A stretch of 64,000 nt of DNA from Verpa conica (lineage: Eukaryota; Ascomycota; Pezizomycetes; Pezizales; Morchellaceae), in contig JAUFSD010000020.1 of NCBI GenBank assembly GCA_033030425.1, positions 806,001-870,000 of the forward strand, given 5' to 3'. The translations under genes and the position numbers were made by a program. This document shows, one piece after another, positions 24,748 to 36,600 of this stretch; the stretch's first letter is position 1, and each line of letters starts with the position of its first letter. A model generated the notes under the pieces. It saw only the letters and a list, made by a program, of their open reading frames with translations, did no database searches and was not told where the DNA came from.

Positions 24748-24800
24748 GATGAAGGAATAAGCTCTCATAAATTATTATGTAAAGTCCCTAGCTTATCAAG
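24748..24800 (+). repeat. Fragment of family A element interior
   Basis: AAGCTCTCATAAATTATTAT and a following CTAGCTTAT match the interior of family A near 1875-1915. Only about 50 bp remain, next to the LTR-like block. Confidence 0.5.
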
Positions 24801-24852
24801 ACTTGATGTACTGGCATTCGACTGGGAAAAACATGGTAGGCAGTCTGTCGGG

Positions 24853-25075
24853 TGCTGGGATATAGCTACCTAAAAGGGTATAGCGTGGGTACTCAGCAGG
24901 CATTGCTGTGATGACGTCTACATATTTGGTAAGCCTATCCGAGGCTTGAGTTACGGTTTCATTAGAGCTTTAGTGTATCGTCGATTGGTCCATAGATATA
25001 TATATATAGAGGGTATAAAAGCGCTTCTCTAGAGACTCTACTAGTCTGCTAAGTTGCTGAGATACTCTATATCAA
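24853..25075 (+). mobile_element. LTR-like block, copy 1
   Basis: About 223 bp aligned to 32103-32325. It begins TGCTGGGATATAGCTACC and contains a run of TA dinucleotides followed by GGTATAAAAGCGCTTC (a TATA box) and AGAGACTCT, ending near GATACTCTATATCAAC. A start in TG plus an internal TATA box fits a solo LTR. No primer-binding site or coding region of the same element is visible alongside. Confidence 0.5.
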
Positions 25076-26448
25076 CTCCATAATCTTATCATCGGGTGTT
25101 GTAGATCTTCCTAAATAGCCTGGATCTTCACCTTGTCATTTCGGCGAGACCTCCACAGCGGGCCGACCACGGCCCGATATATAGGAGTAGGAGTACGCCC
25201 CTAGGGCAGTAATACACTATCGAGCTTTCTATTTTCTACATCGGGTAACAACCCACAACCGAGTGAGAAATAATGATTTGTAGTCTTCAAGTACTATAGA
25301 ACACGACCCAACACAGAAAGTGAGGTGCTTCCAAAAGAGATCATTAACATCTCGTGTTCACGGCTCATATTGTTTCCCAAACTTCACACTTTATACCTAG
25401 TCCAGATACCAGAGCCTAGTTAATAACACTGATGTCCCCACGATAAAATAAATCACCCGACAAAGTTATATTACTAAACCCTAACCTGGAATAAGATTGC
25501 AGCTAAGATATGCGAGAAATACCCCCCGGTACAATTCATAATACGGTTACACCAACCTCGGCCGGAAATGATGAAAAGAAGTGGAACACAATAAGAAATA
25601 CATCGTATTGAGGTAAATGCTATTCTGTGCCTGATCTCCCGTATGATGATCCTAAATTCGGGTAAACTCTACTCGCCCAGATCCTGCAAAAGGAATTTCA
25701 ACCTTGTGGTATCTGGTTAGTAGTGGGTCTTAATGGTATTTATCTACACTACATATTGTTTAGGGTGAGTAATACCTAGAAATTTACTCTTGCACTATGT
25801 TTATAACACGAGCGAATCTGGGTTGATTATATTTATTCGCTCCTATATGTAGTGGAGAGGTATTAGGTTTCATTGGCGGTCATGGGAATATCATAATATT
25901 ATCTGCTTGGGAAACACGGGGTGTGCAGAGCACTAGCCGAGAACTGTTAGCAGGCTGGCCGACAATGTGATATCGGAGCACATATACCATATTAACTCTA
26001 GATATACGTCTTGTCTAGTGGATATTATGTATAAACCACCCCACCTCTGTTCACCTCAGTTGTAAAATAATAATACAGCAATACAGCTGTTACGAAGTGG
26101 ATACGGCAATTTCATCAAATACCGGAAACTTAAGGAAAGAGTCCAAGAATTAAATCACTACATGAAACGGAACATGGTCTTACCGGTCGACTCTTGGTAA
26201 ATAAACCTGTCTTTAGCGTTAGGGGCAACGATTAAGTAGTCAGGCTAGAGGTGCGTAGTAGTGCTAGCCTGTAGAATAAAACGGTGTATGAGAAATAATG
26301 TGTTCATAGATCGTTTGCCCAAAAATCCATTATCCAACTACCCCATAAATAGCACCCTACCGTACATGGATAACTAAATAAAACGTAACTGCCGCTTCGT
26401 AGGCACTAATGGCAAGAGACCAGTTCCGTGATCCACCAGCGCAGTATG
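25076..26448. other. Intergenic, no supported gene
   Basis: No frame above 60 codons and no shared repeat. Short GC-rich palindromic words lie near 25155-25180 (GGGCCGACCACGGCCC). Confidence 0.45.
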
Positions 26449-27268
26449 CTAGTCATCAAGCAGGTTTGATGGAGTGGGGATACTGTTTCTCTTCAATATG
26501 GTATAGTTAGAATCTAGAGCACTGCCATCGGCACCAGCCTTTTGTACCCCTGAATTATGTTGAATGTTGCCACGAAACGACTGTTCGCCAATGGCAGTGC
26601 TCCACATCATTGCTCGCATGCTTTGAAGGAAAGATACACCCTGCTCAAGATCATGGTTCTTCCTATTTTCTACATCAAGGTCCATCCAGTAAGTCACTTT
26701 GTTGAGTAATTCAGCCTTACTCAGTGCAAGCGCAACACGCAGCGAAGGTGGGCGTGACTGAGCGCAACACTTTAAATGGTGCAGTGACCATTCGTCGATA
26801 TGCATTTGTTCCAACTCATTGTCAAGAGATTCGATCAGGGCGATAACCTTTGGGATAACAACGTTTGCATAGGGTCCTGGTTTTACGCGTGGTGGAGGCT
26901 TGCGAAGAAGACGGTTGACGGATTCGACTACGAGAATCGGGAATTGAGCCATCTCGGACGCTGGGACACGGCTTGGGTAGTATTTTGCTCGAAGAAGACG
27001 GGCAAGAGACTGCACCATATCAGAATGCTGTCGGGAGAGTTTGCAAGATACTCGGTAGTGACTGTCTGATGCTCTAATGACTTGCTCAGCCGTGAAGCAA
27101 GGTTTTATAATATCTCTAAAGAATGTATGTCTGGGTTTTTAGCAGTTACTAGTTAACATCTTATTAGGCTTTGCCAGAGGGCCATGACAGCTTTACATAC
27201 ATGCCTCGCCGTGGTAATAAAGAATCTGACCGACCGGGCGGAGCGAACACGGCTTGTTCCTTATCCAT
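26449..27268 (-). CDS. Two-exon gene, 249-residue protein of unknown function
   Basis: Exons are 27268-27201 and 27130-26449. The first exon starts MDKEQAVFAPPGRSD; the second is one open frame of 682 nt ending in TAG. The intron (27200-27131, 70 bp) has a GTATGTAA donor, CTAAT and TTAAC branch-like motifs and a CCCAG acceptor, and the frames join in phase (750 nt in total). The protein is mostly helical in character with no signal peptide or membrane segment. The middle is rich in charged and leucine-containing stretches (ALIESLDNELEQMHIDEW), followed by a C-terminal tail poor in hydrophobics. The exon is clearly more GC-rich than its surroundings. A CT-rich stretch lies upstream of the ATG. 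I recognise no family. A longer frame without the intron (starting at 27018) is possible but would discard an obviously continuous coding segment. Confidence 0.7.
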
Positions 27269-28627
27269 TGCAGGAACGTTTTGAGATACCAGAGAGAACT
27301 GAAGAAGTTGAAGGTAGTTTTAAAGTAGTCCATGGCTAGTGGCGTCGGTCTGACTACGAAAGTAAAGAAAATTTTGTCCTTAGTGGTTGTGGTTGACGTA
27401 TACGATGAAGTAATCTAGCTACGTAATGCGAATTAGCCGATGTAATTATGGATTTGGGAAGGGTTGTCTGGAAACGGTATGATAGAGCATAGAGTTTATG
27501 TGCTGATAGTGTAGGACTCACCTTACATTGGTGGGCATTTTCGTTCCTACCAGAATGGTAATTAAAATGCAACTGCCAGAATAGGAATATGAGAGAATAG
27601 TCATGTAGAGATGGCAATTTACTCCAGCATTATTTGAGCTCCTTTTGATATATACAAGGGCACAAAAGGAGGAACAACCTTATGATAAGACTATACACAG
27701 GTGAATAACATTCGCTCGGATTAGAGAATTAAGAGGAAAATCATAATTATATGCTATGTAAGAGAATGATTCCTAATGGGCCGGAAATATGTTAGGACTA
27801 TAAACATGTAGGACTGTTTCCAGGCAAAAGAGAAAGACAGGTTTAGTAAATTATAGTAAACATGAGTTTGCGTATGAAGATACGACGCAGTGAAGCAGTA
27901 TTTTATATTAGGGTTATATTTGAGTGATCTATTCATGAATGAGGAAAACAATAAAAAGCAAGGTCCGTTCGAGAAACACATCTGGGTAACTGCTCGTGAT
28001 CCACTGTACGTTTAAAAAAACAGTATGGAGCCCCCAGTATTATTAAGTGGTCAAGGCAATCTTCCTTGATCTAGGAAGTAAAGAATATCACAACTGTAAG
28101 ATCACCAAGATATTTAGATGACTCTGATACGATACTGTGTAACCTGTCTAACCTAATTGCTCAACCATGGTAGCCGCTACCTATGTTCCTCTGGTTTCAA
28201 CGAAGCAGATTGAACGACAGTTGACACAAACTTGTACTGAATCCACTCACTGAACGAGAGACCAGGGAACAATTCCTATAAGATATATTAATATGATAAG
28301 AAGCTAATACGTGAGAATAGAAGTGCGCTGTAGGAATCCAAGAAAATCAAGAAATAACGCGAGAGGCACAAGCAAACACAGCGGGAACGGAGGAGGAAAT
28401 GAAAACGTATGACAACAAATTTAGAACCAGCAAAGTATCCAGCGAACGGGGAATCATTCTAGTAGTCACAGGAATATCTATGACAAATACAGTAAGGTTT
28501 CTTTAATGAGATAACAGGTGACCTCAGCCAGCAGAATAGTTGAATGAATCAGAGTATCATGGTGAGTAATTGTGAGACGGAGAACTACGGTGGCGCAGGT
28601 TAGTTGCCGTGAGGAATGTAATGGCCG

Positions 28628-29698
28628 TTATTCTTCGTAGCTAGGTGAGCTCGGGGGAGAAATAACAATCCCATCTAGGAGACTAATTGGTGAATTGTTA
28701 CCACCTACGTGGGGGTGTTCCAATGGCTGCAGACTGATTAGCTCCTCTACCACAGGCACCTCCGTGTCCGCGTCCACCCCCGAACCATCCACCTCTACCA
28801 CTGCAGTATCTGGTACCGGTTCCGAGCCCTCGGCTACCTGCGGTGGATCCCCTATGACTTTTGCCGTCAGTTCAGTGGTTCATGAAGAAGGGATATTACA
28901 TACATGATATCATTGAGGTTAATATAAGACTTTTCTCAGTGAGATTTAGATATACACCCACAACTGAGTCTCCAAGTCCTTCAAATACCTCCCCAGTACC
29001 CATTAGTGGAAACCCCTGATTGCGACTTGCTTCTAGGCCAACAATTATGGAGCATAACCCATCGATAATCAATGGTGATAGGAAATTCCAGTAATCTACC
29101 ACGGTAACCACCTTGGAATTCGGAACATGACCAGCAATCGCGCCTAGCTCACCAAATTTAAAGAATATAGAGAACCCGGCAATAAGGGAGAGTATAGTAC
29201 CGGACCACTCCGTATACTGATGGCTATCTCTTGCGAGATACCTAAGATAAAGCTGCAGAGAGAGCTGGATAATTGTGCCACTTATGGTAATTCCGCATAC
29301 AATCTTCGGAACTTTGATACCCCCAGGGTACACCTCATAGTATTGCTTTAGGGATTGTACTAGGTAAATGATGATGATGATAATGACACTGACACCACCA
29401 CTCCAGCGGCACCAGATGCGAGCCCAGGTAGAGGTGATACTCGTTCTTTTGAATTCTGAACAGGCCTCGAGAAGATCCCCCGTGTGCTTTTGAACGGCAC
29501 GGCTATGATAAGGTTAATTCTATTAACATTATTACTAGAAATTGGAGCATACACGTTGTCTACTGTAGGGTCCCTTCTCCAGGTGATAAAAGTCTCGCAT
29601 GCAGCTGTGTATCGACCCCGGAGGACCCTATTCGCACGGCCATTCAATACCCGCTCATTGTTTTCAGAGATACTCGGAATCCACAAGGGAGTTGGCAT
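28628..29698 (-). CDS. Three-exon multi-pass membrane protein with acidic tail, unknown family
   Basis: Exons are 29698-29553, 29502-28904 and 28857-28628 (975 nt, 324 residues). Intron 1 (50 bp) has GTATGC, a TTAAC branch-like motif and AG. Intron 2 (46 bp) has GTATGTAA, CTGAC and AAAG. Both join the frames exactly in phase. Residues 1-80 look cytosolic. Membrane segments are predicted at about 84-97 (six consecutive isoleucines), 115-137, 148-172 and 183-206. Residues 250-324 are a proline- and acid-rich tail (AVVEVDGSGVDADTEVPVVE) ending PPSSPSYEE. The start context is ACAATGCC. An adjoining frame (29901-29701) could be a further 5' exon. No known transporter or channel signature is visible. 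The antisense S/T-rich frame 28695-28907 is a shadow. Confidence 0.65.
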
Positions 29699-30675
29699 TG
29701 TTATGAACTTTTGGAATAGGGGTTGATAGATTTTTCTAAACGATAGAGTCTATTAAGGAAGTAGAGCAAGCCTCTATGGACATGGGAGTGCCAGCTGACT
29801 AGACAAAGTATGAATAGAGTTTCAGAGCTAGACCCGGCGGTTCGGATATGATAATTTTGGGATGTATACCGTGCCTGAACACCATTTGGGTCGAGTTCCA
29901 CAACTCATAAATGTCAAGCAGGAGTATGAGTCTGAAAAGATTAAGGAAGTATTATCTCACCAATCCATTCATACGATTCAGGTATATATCACCTCATTGT
30001 GGTAAATAGGAAAAACACAATGAACCACTCACTGACCGGTGAGTATTGTGGGAAATGCATTAATTCAATTATTTCATGACTTAATAACAGCATTCTCCCC
30101 ACAAACCCCACTTACCCCCCGATCTTTCCCCTTTTGCCTCATCTTTGTTGCCCAGTATCCTTCCCTGAGCTCTTCCTTATCCTTTCCCTACTATTACTTT
30201 AGATAGTCTAGGTAATAAATTTAGGTAAGAAATATCATTAAATTATGTATGTGATAAGTTATCTAAATAGAGTAGAGCAATAAAGTTCGAAGACAGTAGG
30301 ATGGAACTTTCTTGTAGATGGAAATCTACAGAATACTTTTATAGGTATAATATTGTGTATGGGATCCAGCCCCTTTTAAGAAAACCATCTTACCGAGCAT
30401 GTAGTTTTCGGCTGGGCGGTTAGTTTAAAAACACCATGTAAATTCATGTCCACAGTCTATTCGGGATTTGTAATACAGGCCGGAGCTGCATCAATGTTAG
30501 CTATGTGAGGAGTGGGCTCTGTTGTCTCTCTTGGGCCCAATACAATCCGGATCTAAGCCTTATCATTGTCGGTTATTAAATCTATTCATATATAACTTGT
30601 ACCATAGGCGTTCCTGCTTATTCATATGGTCTTTATGTGCACCCAGTTGATACTTGTACCTCATATGGAGACCTT

Positions 30676-31107
30676 GCATGTGGGTGTACATCTCTGTTCC
30701 CACCAGTCTGGTGCAACGGCTGGTTATTATAGTAGTGTTATGTATTCCGTTGAGGTGGGGGCACGAATTTGAGTCACTGAGTAAGTATATCAGCTGGGGC
30801 TGGTAACTATCAAGGGAAGCACAAATGGTAGTCCTGGTAAATCAACCGAGTATTTAATCTGTTATCCGGTAAGCGACTTGTGGGGATTATCCTCTTACGC
30901 TTACCAAGTTCGAGTCATACAAGTTATCATGATAACTATGTCAGCGTAAGTAAGGATTTGCTTCTATTGGCAGGATTTGTGGTGACTTACTTTGAGCAAT
31001 TGTGTCTGGAGGTTATGAATCCTCGTGAAGTCATGTGGACACAAATGTTTCCCAAAGACTCAATCAAAAATTATCACTCGGGCAATGATAACTCAGCAGC
31101 CTATTGA
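30676..31107 (+). CDS. Candidate split gene with membrane segments, unknown
   Basis: An ATG at about 30676 opens a frame with a hydrophobic stretch (LVQRLVIIVVLCIPL) that runs to a GTAAGT donor at about 30781. A second open frame (30880-31107) contains SKDLLLLAGFVVTYFEQLC and ends in TGA. The acceptor between them is not determined; TAAC-containing sequence and several AGs lie in 30800-30900. Two hydrophobic segments in frames of one strand suggest a membrane protein, but the exon join is unproven and each frame alone is of chance length. Confidence 0.2.
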
Positions 31108-31489
31108 ACTACGATCATTCTAGGTATTATCCATTACCAACCGATATACACAGAAAGTCCCTAATCTCGCTTTTTCAATCTCTTCACCCAGGATAAAGAA
31201 GCACAACCTCGTCTATTGTGGAGTATGGACGACTAGGCCATGAGTTTACCGTTATCGACTTCCACTAGCTATAGCATAGGAGGCGGTTCCCATCTCGAGG
31301 TACAATAAATCAGAAATTTTGGTATATAGACTCGTGTCCAGAGAGCCGTAGTGATTATTGCAGACAAGATTATCGTAACGCCTACAACATGTTCTTCTCT
31401 GTTAATATGAGACCGGTGATCTAGGAACCTTCTAGAGCGAGCTGTGTGTCTAAGCGGGTTCGTATCTCCAGCAAATTGACCCCGTCTAT

Positions 31490-31590
31490 GAGAAGGAGAG
31501 TAGGGGAGAGACAGAGAAGTGACAGAGAGAAAGAACGAGACTGAAGCTGGCGAGATGCGTGGAAGGACGTTGTGGATGGCAGGTAGTGGA
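31490..31590 (+). repeat. Purine-rich fragment resembling the LINE-like 3' region
   Basis: GAGATGCGTGGAAGGACG and GTGGATGGCAGGTAG resemble the corresponding segment at 22195-22240. The terminal tail is absent. Confidence 0.35.
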
Positions 31591-31949
31591 GCCGAATTCC
31601 GAAGTTAGGTGGCTTATGTTATTTTCATTATCTGTGGTTTTTGATTTACGTTTCATGCTGTTACCTTTATTTGACTCTGATGCAAGATTCGTAGCTCTGG
31701 GGCTTCATACTGATGGTGGGCAAAGTGAATCATGGTCAAGCACTAGATCTTTAGAACATCCACTATCAAAACAGCCTTACTAGAAGTATAAACCAGACAG
31801 ACCGCCTGGAGTGATAGGAAACGTATATTTAAAGATTGCACCCAATCAGATATTGCTAGCGAGGACTCTTATTCTAGGCTAATAAAGACATCGATGGTAC
31901 TCTAACAATCCTATAATATTGTAGATGCTTTCTGCTGAGGAAAGTTGCT

Positions 31950-32093
31950 GGGGGATTGCATATATGAGTCACGTGTTTCTGTATCTGCTATGTTTGAGGA
32001 TACAGGAAAAGGCGTTCTACATTAGGGTTTACGGTTCTCTCTTTTGGAGGATGAATTTATAAATCTCTCTCTATTTACTAGAGCACCTTTTAC
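31950..32093 (+). repeat. Dispersed repeat shared with 19848-19998
   Basis: About 145 bp matching the copy at 19.85 kb (GAGTCACGTG, GTTTGAGGATACAGGAAA, TTCTCTCTTTT, AGCACCTTTTAC). It ends 10 bp before the LTR-like block and could be the 3' internal part of the same element. Confidence 0.65.
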
Positions 32094-32102
32094 TTCAGAT
32101 AG

Positions 32103-32325
32103 TGTTGGGATATGGCTACCTCATTAGGTATAGCGTAGGTATCAAAGCAGGTATTGCTGGGTGACGTCTCTATGGGTTAGTAAGCCTATGAAGGCTAGGG
32201 AAAGGGTTTCTTTTAGGGCTTTAGGGTATCGTGGGATTGGCTTAGGATATATATATATAGAGACCATAGAAACGCTTCAGCTAGAGACTCTCCTAGTCTA
32301 CTAAGCTATTCAGATACTCTTTCGC
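32103..32325 (+). mobile_element. LTR-like block, copy 2
   Basis: Begins TGTTGGGATATGGCTACC and aligns along its length with 24853-25075, including the TA run, an AGAGACTCTCCTAGTCTACT segment and a final GATACTCT. The TATA box of copy 1 has changed to CCATAGAAACG. It is probably a solo LTR or the remaining 3' LTR of a decayed element. Confidence 0.5.
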
Positions 32326-33329
32326 AACACCATACCATTCACAGATAGCACTTACTTGTTGCCGAGTCATAGTTTGTGAATCTATCATGGTGGTTCGAAG
32401 TGGGGCCCAGGCCAATAGGTACCTATCGAATGTAAATAAGGAATATGCTGTTATAAAGCAAAACTTGTTGTCGTATTGGTTCACTGGGAATGTTTGTAGT
32501 GAGTTTCCGTTCCTATGGTAGGCCAGGAATATACGAAAAATTGATAACAGTACAGCACGATATACAAGACCAATATCGACCAGAAGAATCGTATTCTTTT
32601 TCTCGGTTAGCTATGCTGCAGCGAAGGATAATGATGAATGGAGCAATGAGGATGGACCACTAATGTAGTTTAATGCAGTCTAAACAGGCAAAACCCCTTA
32701 CCCACCATCGGAATAAGTGTTGTGTTTATATCTGGCTGTTCGTCTTTCGAATACTCGATCCTTATATATGTTCTATCGTGTATGTCAGCACTCCGTCGCA
32801 ACGATTTGATACGAAGCTATACAATAACATAGATCTATTGAATGATTGGGTACTACGGCTGAATAGTCGGTTCGGTATCATGTCAAGGCGAGAATAGTTA
32901 TTGGAGTACTCAGAATACGTACATTGGAGGTGGAAGAACAAAGAAAATCTGTCACGGAGTTAGTGTCGGAACCGGAGGCACATCTCTATGACATATTTTA
33001 CTATTCTGAATGAATCTTTCGACACAGAAGGTTCCAGCAATTAATGTGATCCAACTACACTATATGCCTTAGGTATAGCCGAGAGAAAGGGGTGCATCAC
33101 CTACTAACTATATATTTTGAGCGTAATACTGGTACCCAGTGTCCTGCGAAGTGATTTTGTTTCTCCCTTGATTGTCTTGCAATCATAGGTGGGGGCCATT
33201 ACAGATCGGTTACTATCAGCGGGAGGGGGCATATGATCGTTACTGGTGGCTTATGTGGTGGCGTATGTCTTAGTTGGAAGTAGCCGTATACCACTAGAGT
33301 CTTGGGTGGTAAACCCCGGCGTTACAATA

Positions 33330-33402
33330 TCCTCTGGTGGTGTAGTGGCAAGGAGTGTGCTCGTTCCTGTATGGGTCACGGGTTCAACTCCCCCCAAGGC
33401 AG
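33330..33402 (+). mobile_element. tRNA-derived (SINE-like) head
   Basis: TGGTGTAGTGG (33338-33348) fits a pol III A box as in glycine-type tRNAs, and GGTTCAACTCC (33381-33391) fits a B box, at tRNA-like spacing. The stems are degenerate: neither the acceptor nor the anticodon arm pairs well, so it is not called a functional tRNA. No second copy is in the window and the 3' limit is unknown. Confidence 0.45.
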
Positions 33403-33619
33403 CTGATGCCTTGCCTCTCGCCCAAGTAGGCCTAATCTTTGGAAACCCCCTATGTGTATCTTGTATACCACATTTATTTTTTCCGCTGATTCTTATACTA
33501 CTTATATGGAACTGTGCCATCAAACCGAGGAAACCACCATATATTGAGTGTTCTATCTTTATAATGCTGACTATTTTTGACCGGGTCACCGTAGTATAAC
33601 CCTTTCCATGAGTACACAA

Positions 33620-36600
33620 AGTTTTCTAGATTAATTTAACATGCACTAATATAGAAGCAAGTACTGAAGGTATTCAAAATCATGCTAGTAAAACCTGATT
33701 CTGATTAAATATATCCTACTTTAACAACGTCATCCGACATATTGACTACTGTGCTGTACTATGAACATATTAGATCTACGCTACTTAGACTCATATACTA
33801 ATATGTAAGGTGAATGAGAACCGATAAACTGCCTAGGCCTACGGTGAGCTACAGATACATAGTGATTCATGTTCCAGGGGAGTACTTTACAGTCCAGGTC
33901 ACCATTTATAAAGCGGACGGCTTCACCGTGGAAGAACAGCACGCGAATTCATGTAACACCAGTCAATCTTACGTGATAGTCGACAAGCCTCTACTCATAG
34001 GAAGGTGGAACCTGTTTATTTCGACTGGATATTGCCTTGGGATAGAGCGATAGAGAGGTAGTTATCTTAATATATCTGCTTCTGGGGGAGCTTACTGAGG
34101 TCGGTAGAAACCTCCATCTGTCAAAACGAGATCAAGTAAAAAGGAACAATCCGTTTAGAGTGCTACTCAGAAATCTACTCAATGGAAAGTAAAGTGTTTC
34201 TTACCCGAGCCGGTAAAGAGAACGTCGGGCTACTATATTGAACCGGGATATATGTGTTATCCCTGGGATATATATAGTGTTAGGTTATACGATTTGACAG
34301 CGTGATTGATAGCAACGTTCGTAGTACTCATGGTGGTTACGTGTATAACGTTATAGGTACCGATGGATATAGCATGATCTCATGGACTATCACGTTATAA
34401 TGTATGACGTAGTAAATACATACCTCCCACCTTGAGGCGATGTTCTCAAACGAATATGCCAGTGCGGGGTGAATTGAAACCGGATTTACTGCCTCACTAT
34501 AATTCATTATATTTCAATGCCTGGGGCTGCTGTGTAGGCGTAGCAATGAGTAGGTTGTCTTGGTAAAATATTGAGCCTCTTGACAGTGAAGCGATAATCT
34601 CGGTTCTCTAGAGATACGTATACCAGATGTGCTAAGTCGTGACTTATGATAATTGTTTCCGGTGGAAGGAGCCTAAATGATCATGCGTAGGTACTTGAGG
34701 GCCTGCTAAACACTGTATCTTTACTAGTCATGGCCGCATGTGGTCAAGGTGGTAGCGTTGTAACATTCTCATCACGGAATATCACTCTGCTGTTGATCTG
34801 GTAACTACGGTGTCCTCTGCTCATACCAGTTCTACTCACCTAAAGCTAAACCATCTGTCTGTACACTAGAGCGACTCAGCTACACGATACTATTCAATTA
34901 CGATAATGACAGCTATTAGCTCACGGGGGATTACGGCTGTGTATGATTGATTGAAGCGATTCCTTAAATTTACAGCACTGGCAAGCCATCTCATGGAAAT
35001 ATACTTACCCCAGAAAGCATGCGTCTTACACCCCTTTGAGGTAGTGGGGTAAAAGTGCTAATGTATCAATCCAGCCCAGGTCCCCCCTCTACCATTCAAT
35101 AATGCAGGAATCCATTAACTCACAGGTACCGGTGCAACCCTGGCTCTTACAGCTACCCTGAGGACTCAGATATTGGTTCTTCCTTCCTGATGGACTACAC
35201 GACCATTCCTACAAAAGACCAACGTCGCTATATACGACCACAAGCGCCACATGGTGATGCCAGCTACATATGATGGGAGCCCTAAACACCGTAGGACGTT
35301 TATGGGTCTATCGAGCTGAATGTTATGAGTATAATGTCGGTCCTGGTTGTGCTTCCTATGGGCAGCACATGTGGAGATGTTTAATAATGTTGGAATCAGA
35401 AATTGCCACAATTGGCGTCATACCACTGGGTTATGTTTTACCATTCGGATATGCTACATGGATGATTATTACTGGCAAGGATATCTTGTATAAAGATGAA
35501 GGTATTTCCCCTCGGTTTATATCATAACAGCAATCTCAACTCTTGAAACATTCAATTAACGGTCTCATACACAGTAGATACGGTAATACAATCCAAGCCC
35601 CAATACGATCACCGACTCTACCTTTCAGTCTTGATATTAGGCATCAATGTCAAAAAGAATTTAAGATGAGTAATCCCTAAAAACTTGAGGGGTCAGGACT
35701 ATTAAAGTAACTTTCCTACGACGGCAGCACAGCATTGTTGGCTTATCTGTTGGTGGGGGGATGGCTTCATTGATGTAAATTAATGAAGAATTTCTACCGA
35801 TACTAATATTTTGCACTGTAGTACACTTGATCAATGTATCCTACTCGGTTTTACTCGAATCAACGGGGTTTCTGGTCACAGTACTGGACCACAGTCATGA
35901 TTATGATAGTACCGCTGTATACGCCAAGTGTATTTATACCAGCCGGTACTTAAAGTCCCACTTTACCTGGTGATACCGCCCTCAGAAAATGGGCATTACC
36001 TCAATCAGATCAGATCATCTTAATCAAGAATTTCAGGAGTTGTTCTGGGTAAAGCTATTCTAATTATGATTTTTTAATACCCCTCCCACTTATGTTATTT
36101 CGAAAGCTAAATTGATTAGATGATCTTACTATAGAACCCAGGGACTCCTCCGCAGCAGTCTCAACATCTGGGTAGACTGGTACATCACTCATGATTTAAC
36201 GTAACATGAAGTGTTTGGATAGCACCCTAAAATCCTCAGGAAATATAAGGACACCAGTAGGTCTAACACCCCCCATGAGTTCATTCTATAAAAGGTCGCG
36301 AGAGTGCTGCACGTTTAGATTACAAGGACACACAACATATATTGGGCTTTTTCCCTAATCAATGAGTTACTCCCCTATCAACGCTCGGAGAATATGGTAG
36401 TATTTGTTTAAACTTCAACGCAAGTATGCGCGCGTGAAAGCAGAAGTATATCTTAGTATAGTTTACATCATTTGCAGGTGGGCCCGGGTGCTTATCAATT
36501 ATACTAATTAGATATCGCTATCATAAGGAGACCGGATCCAGCCGATATGACAATTTGATGAGAATGCGCGTGTCTGTGAAAGAGAAGATTACTCATCGGC

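Noticed and set aside
28695..28907. Plus-strand S/T-rich 70-codon frame
   Set aside because: It is the antisense of exon 3 of the minus-strand membrane protein gene, which joins in phase.
29355..29385. ATGATG-type simple repeat taken at first for a LINE tail
   Set aside because: On the minus strand it encodes the isoleucine run of a membrane segment within a spliced gene whose phases fit on both sides.
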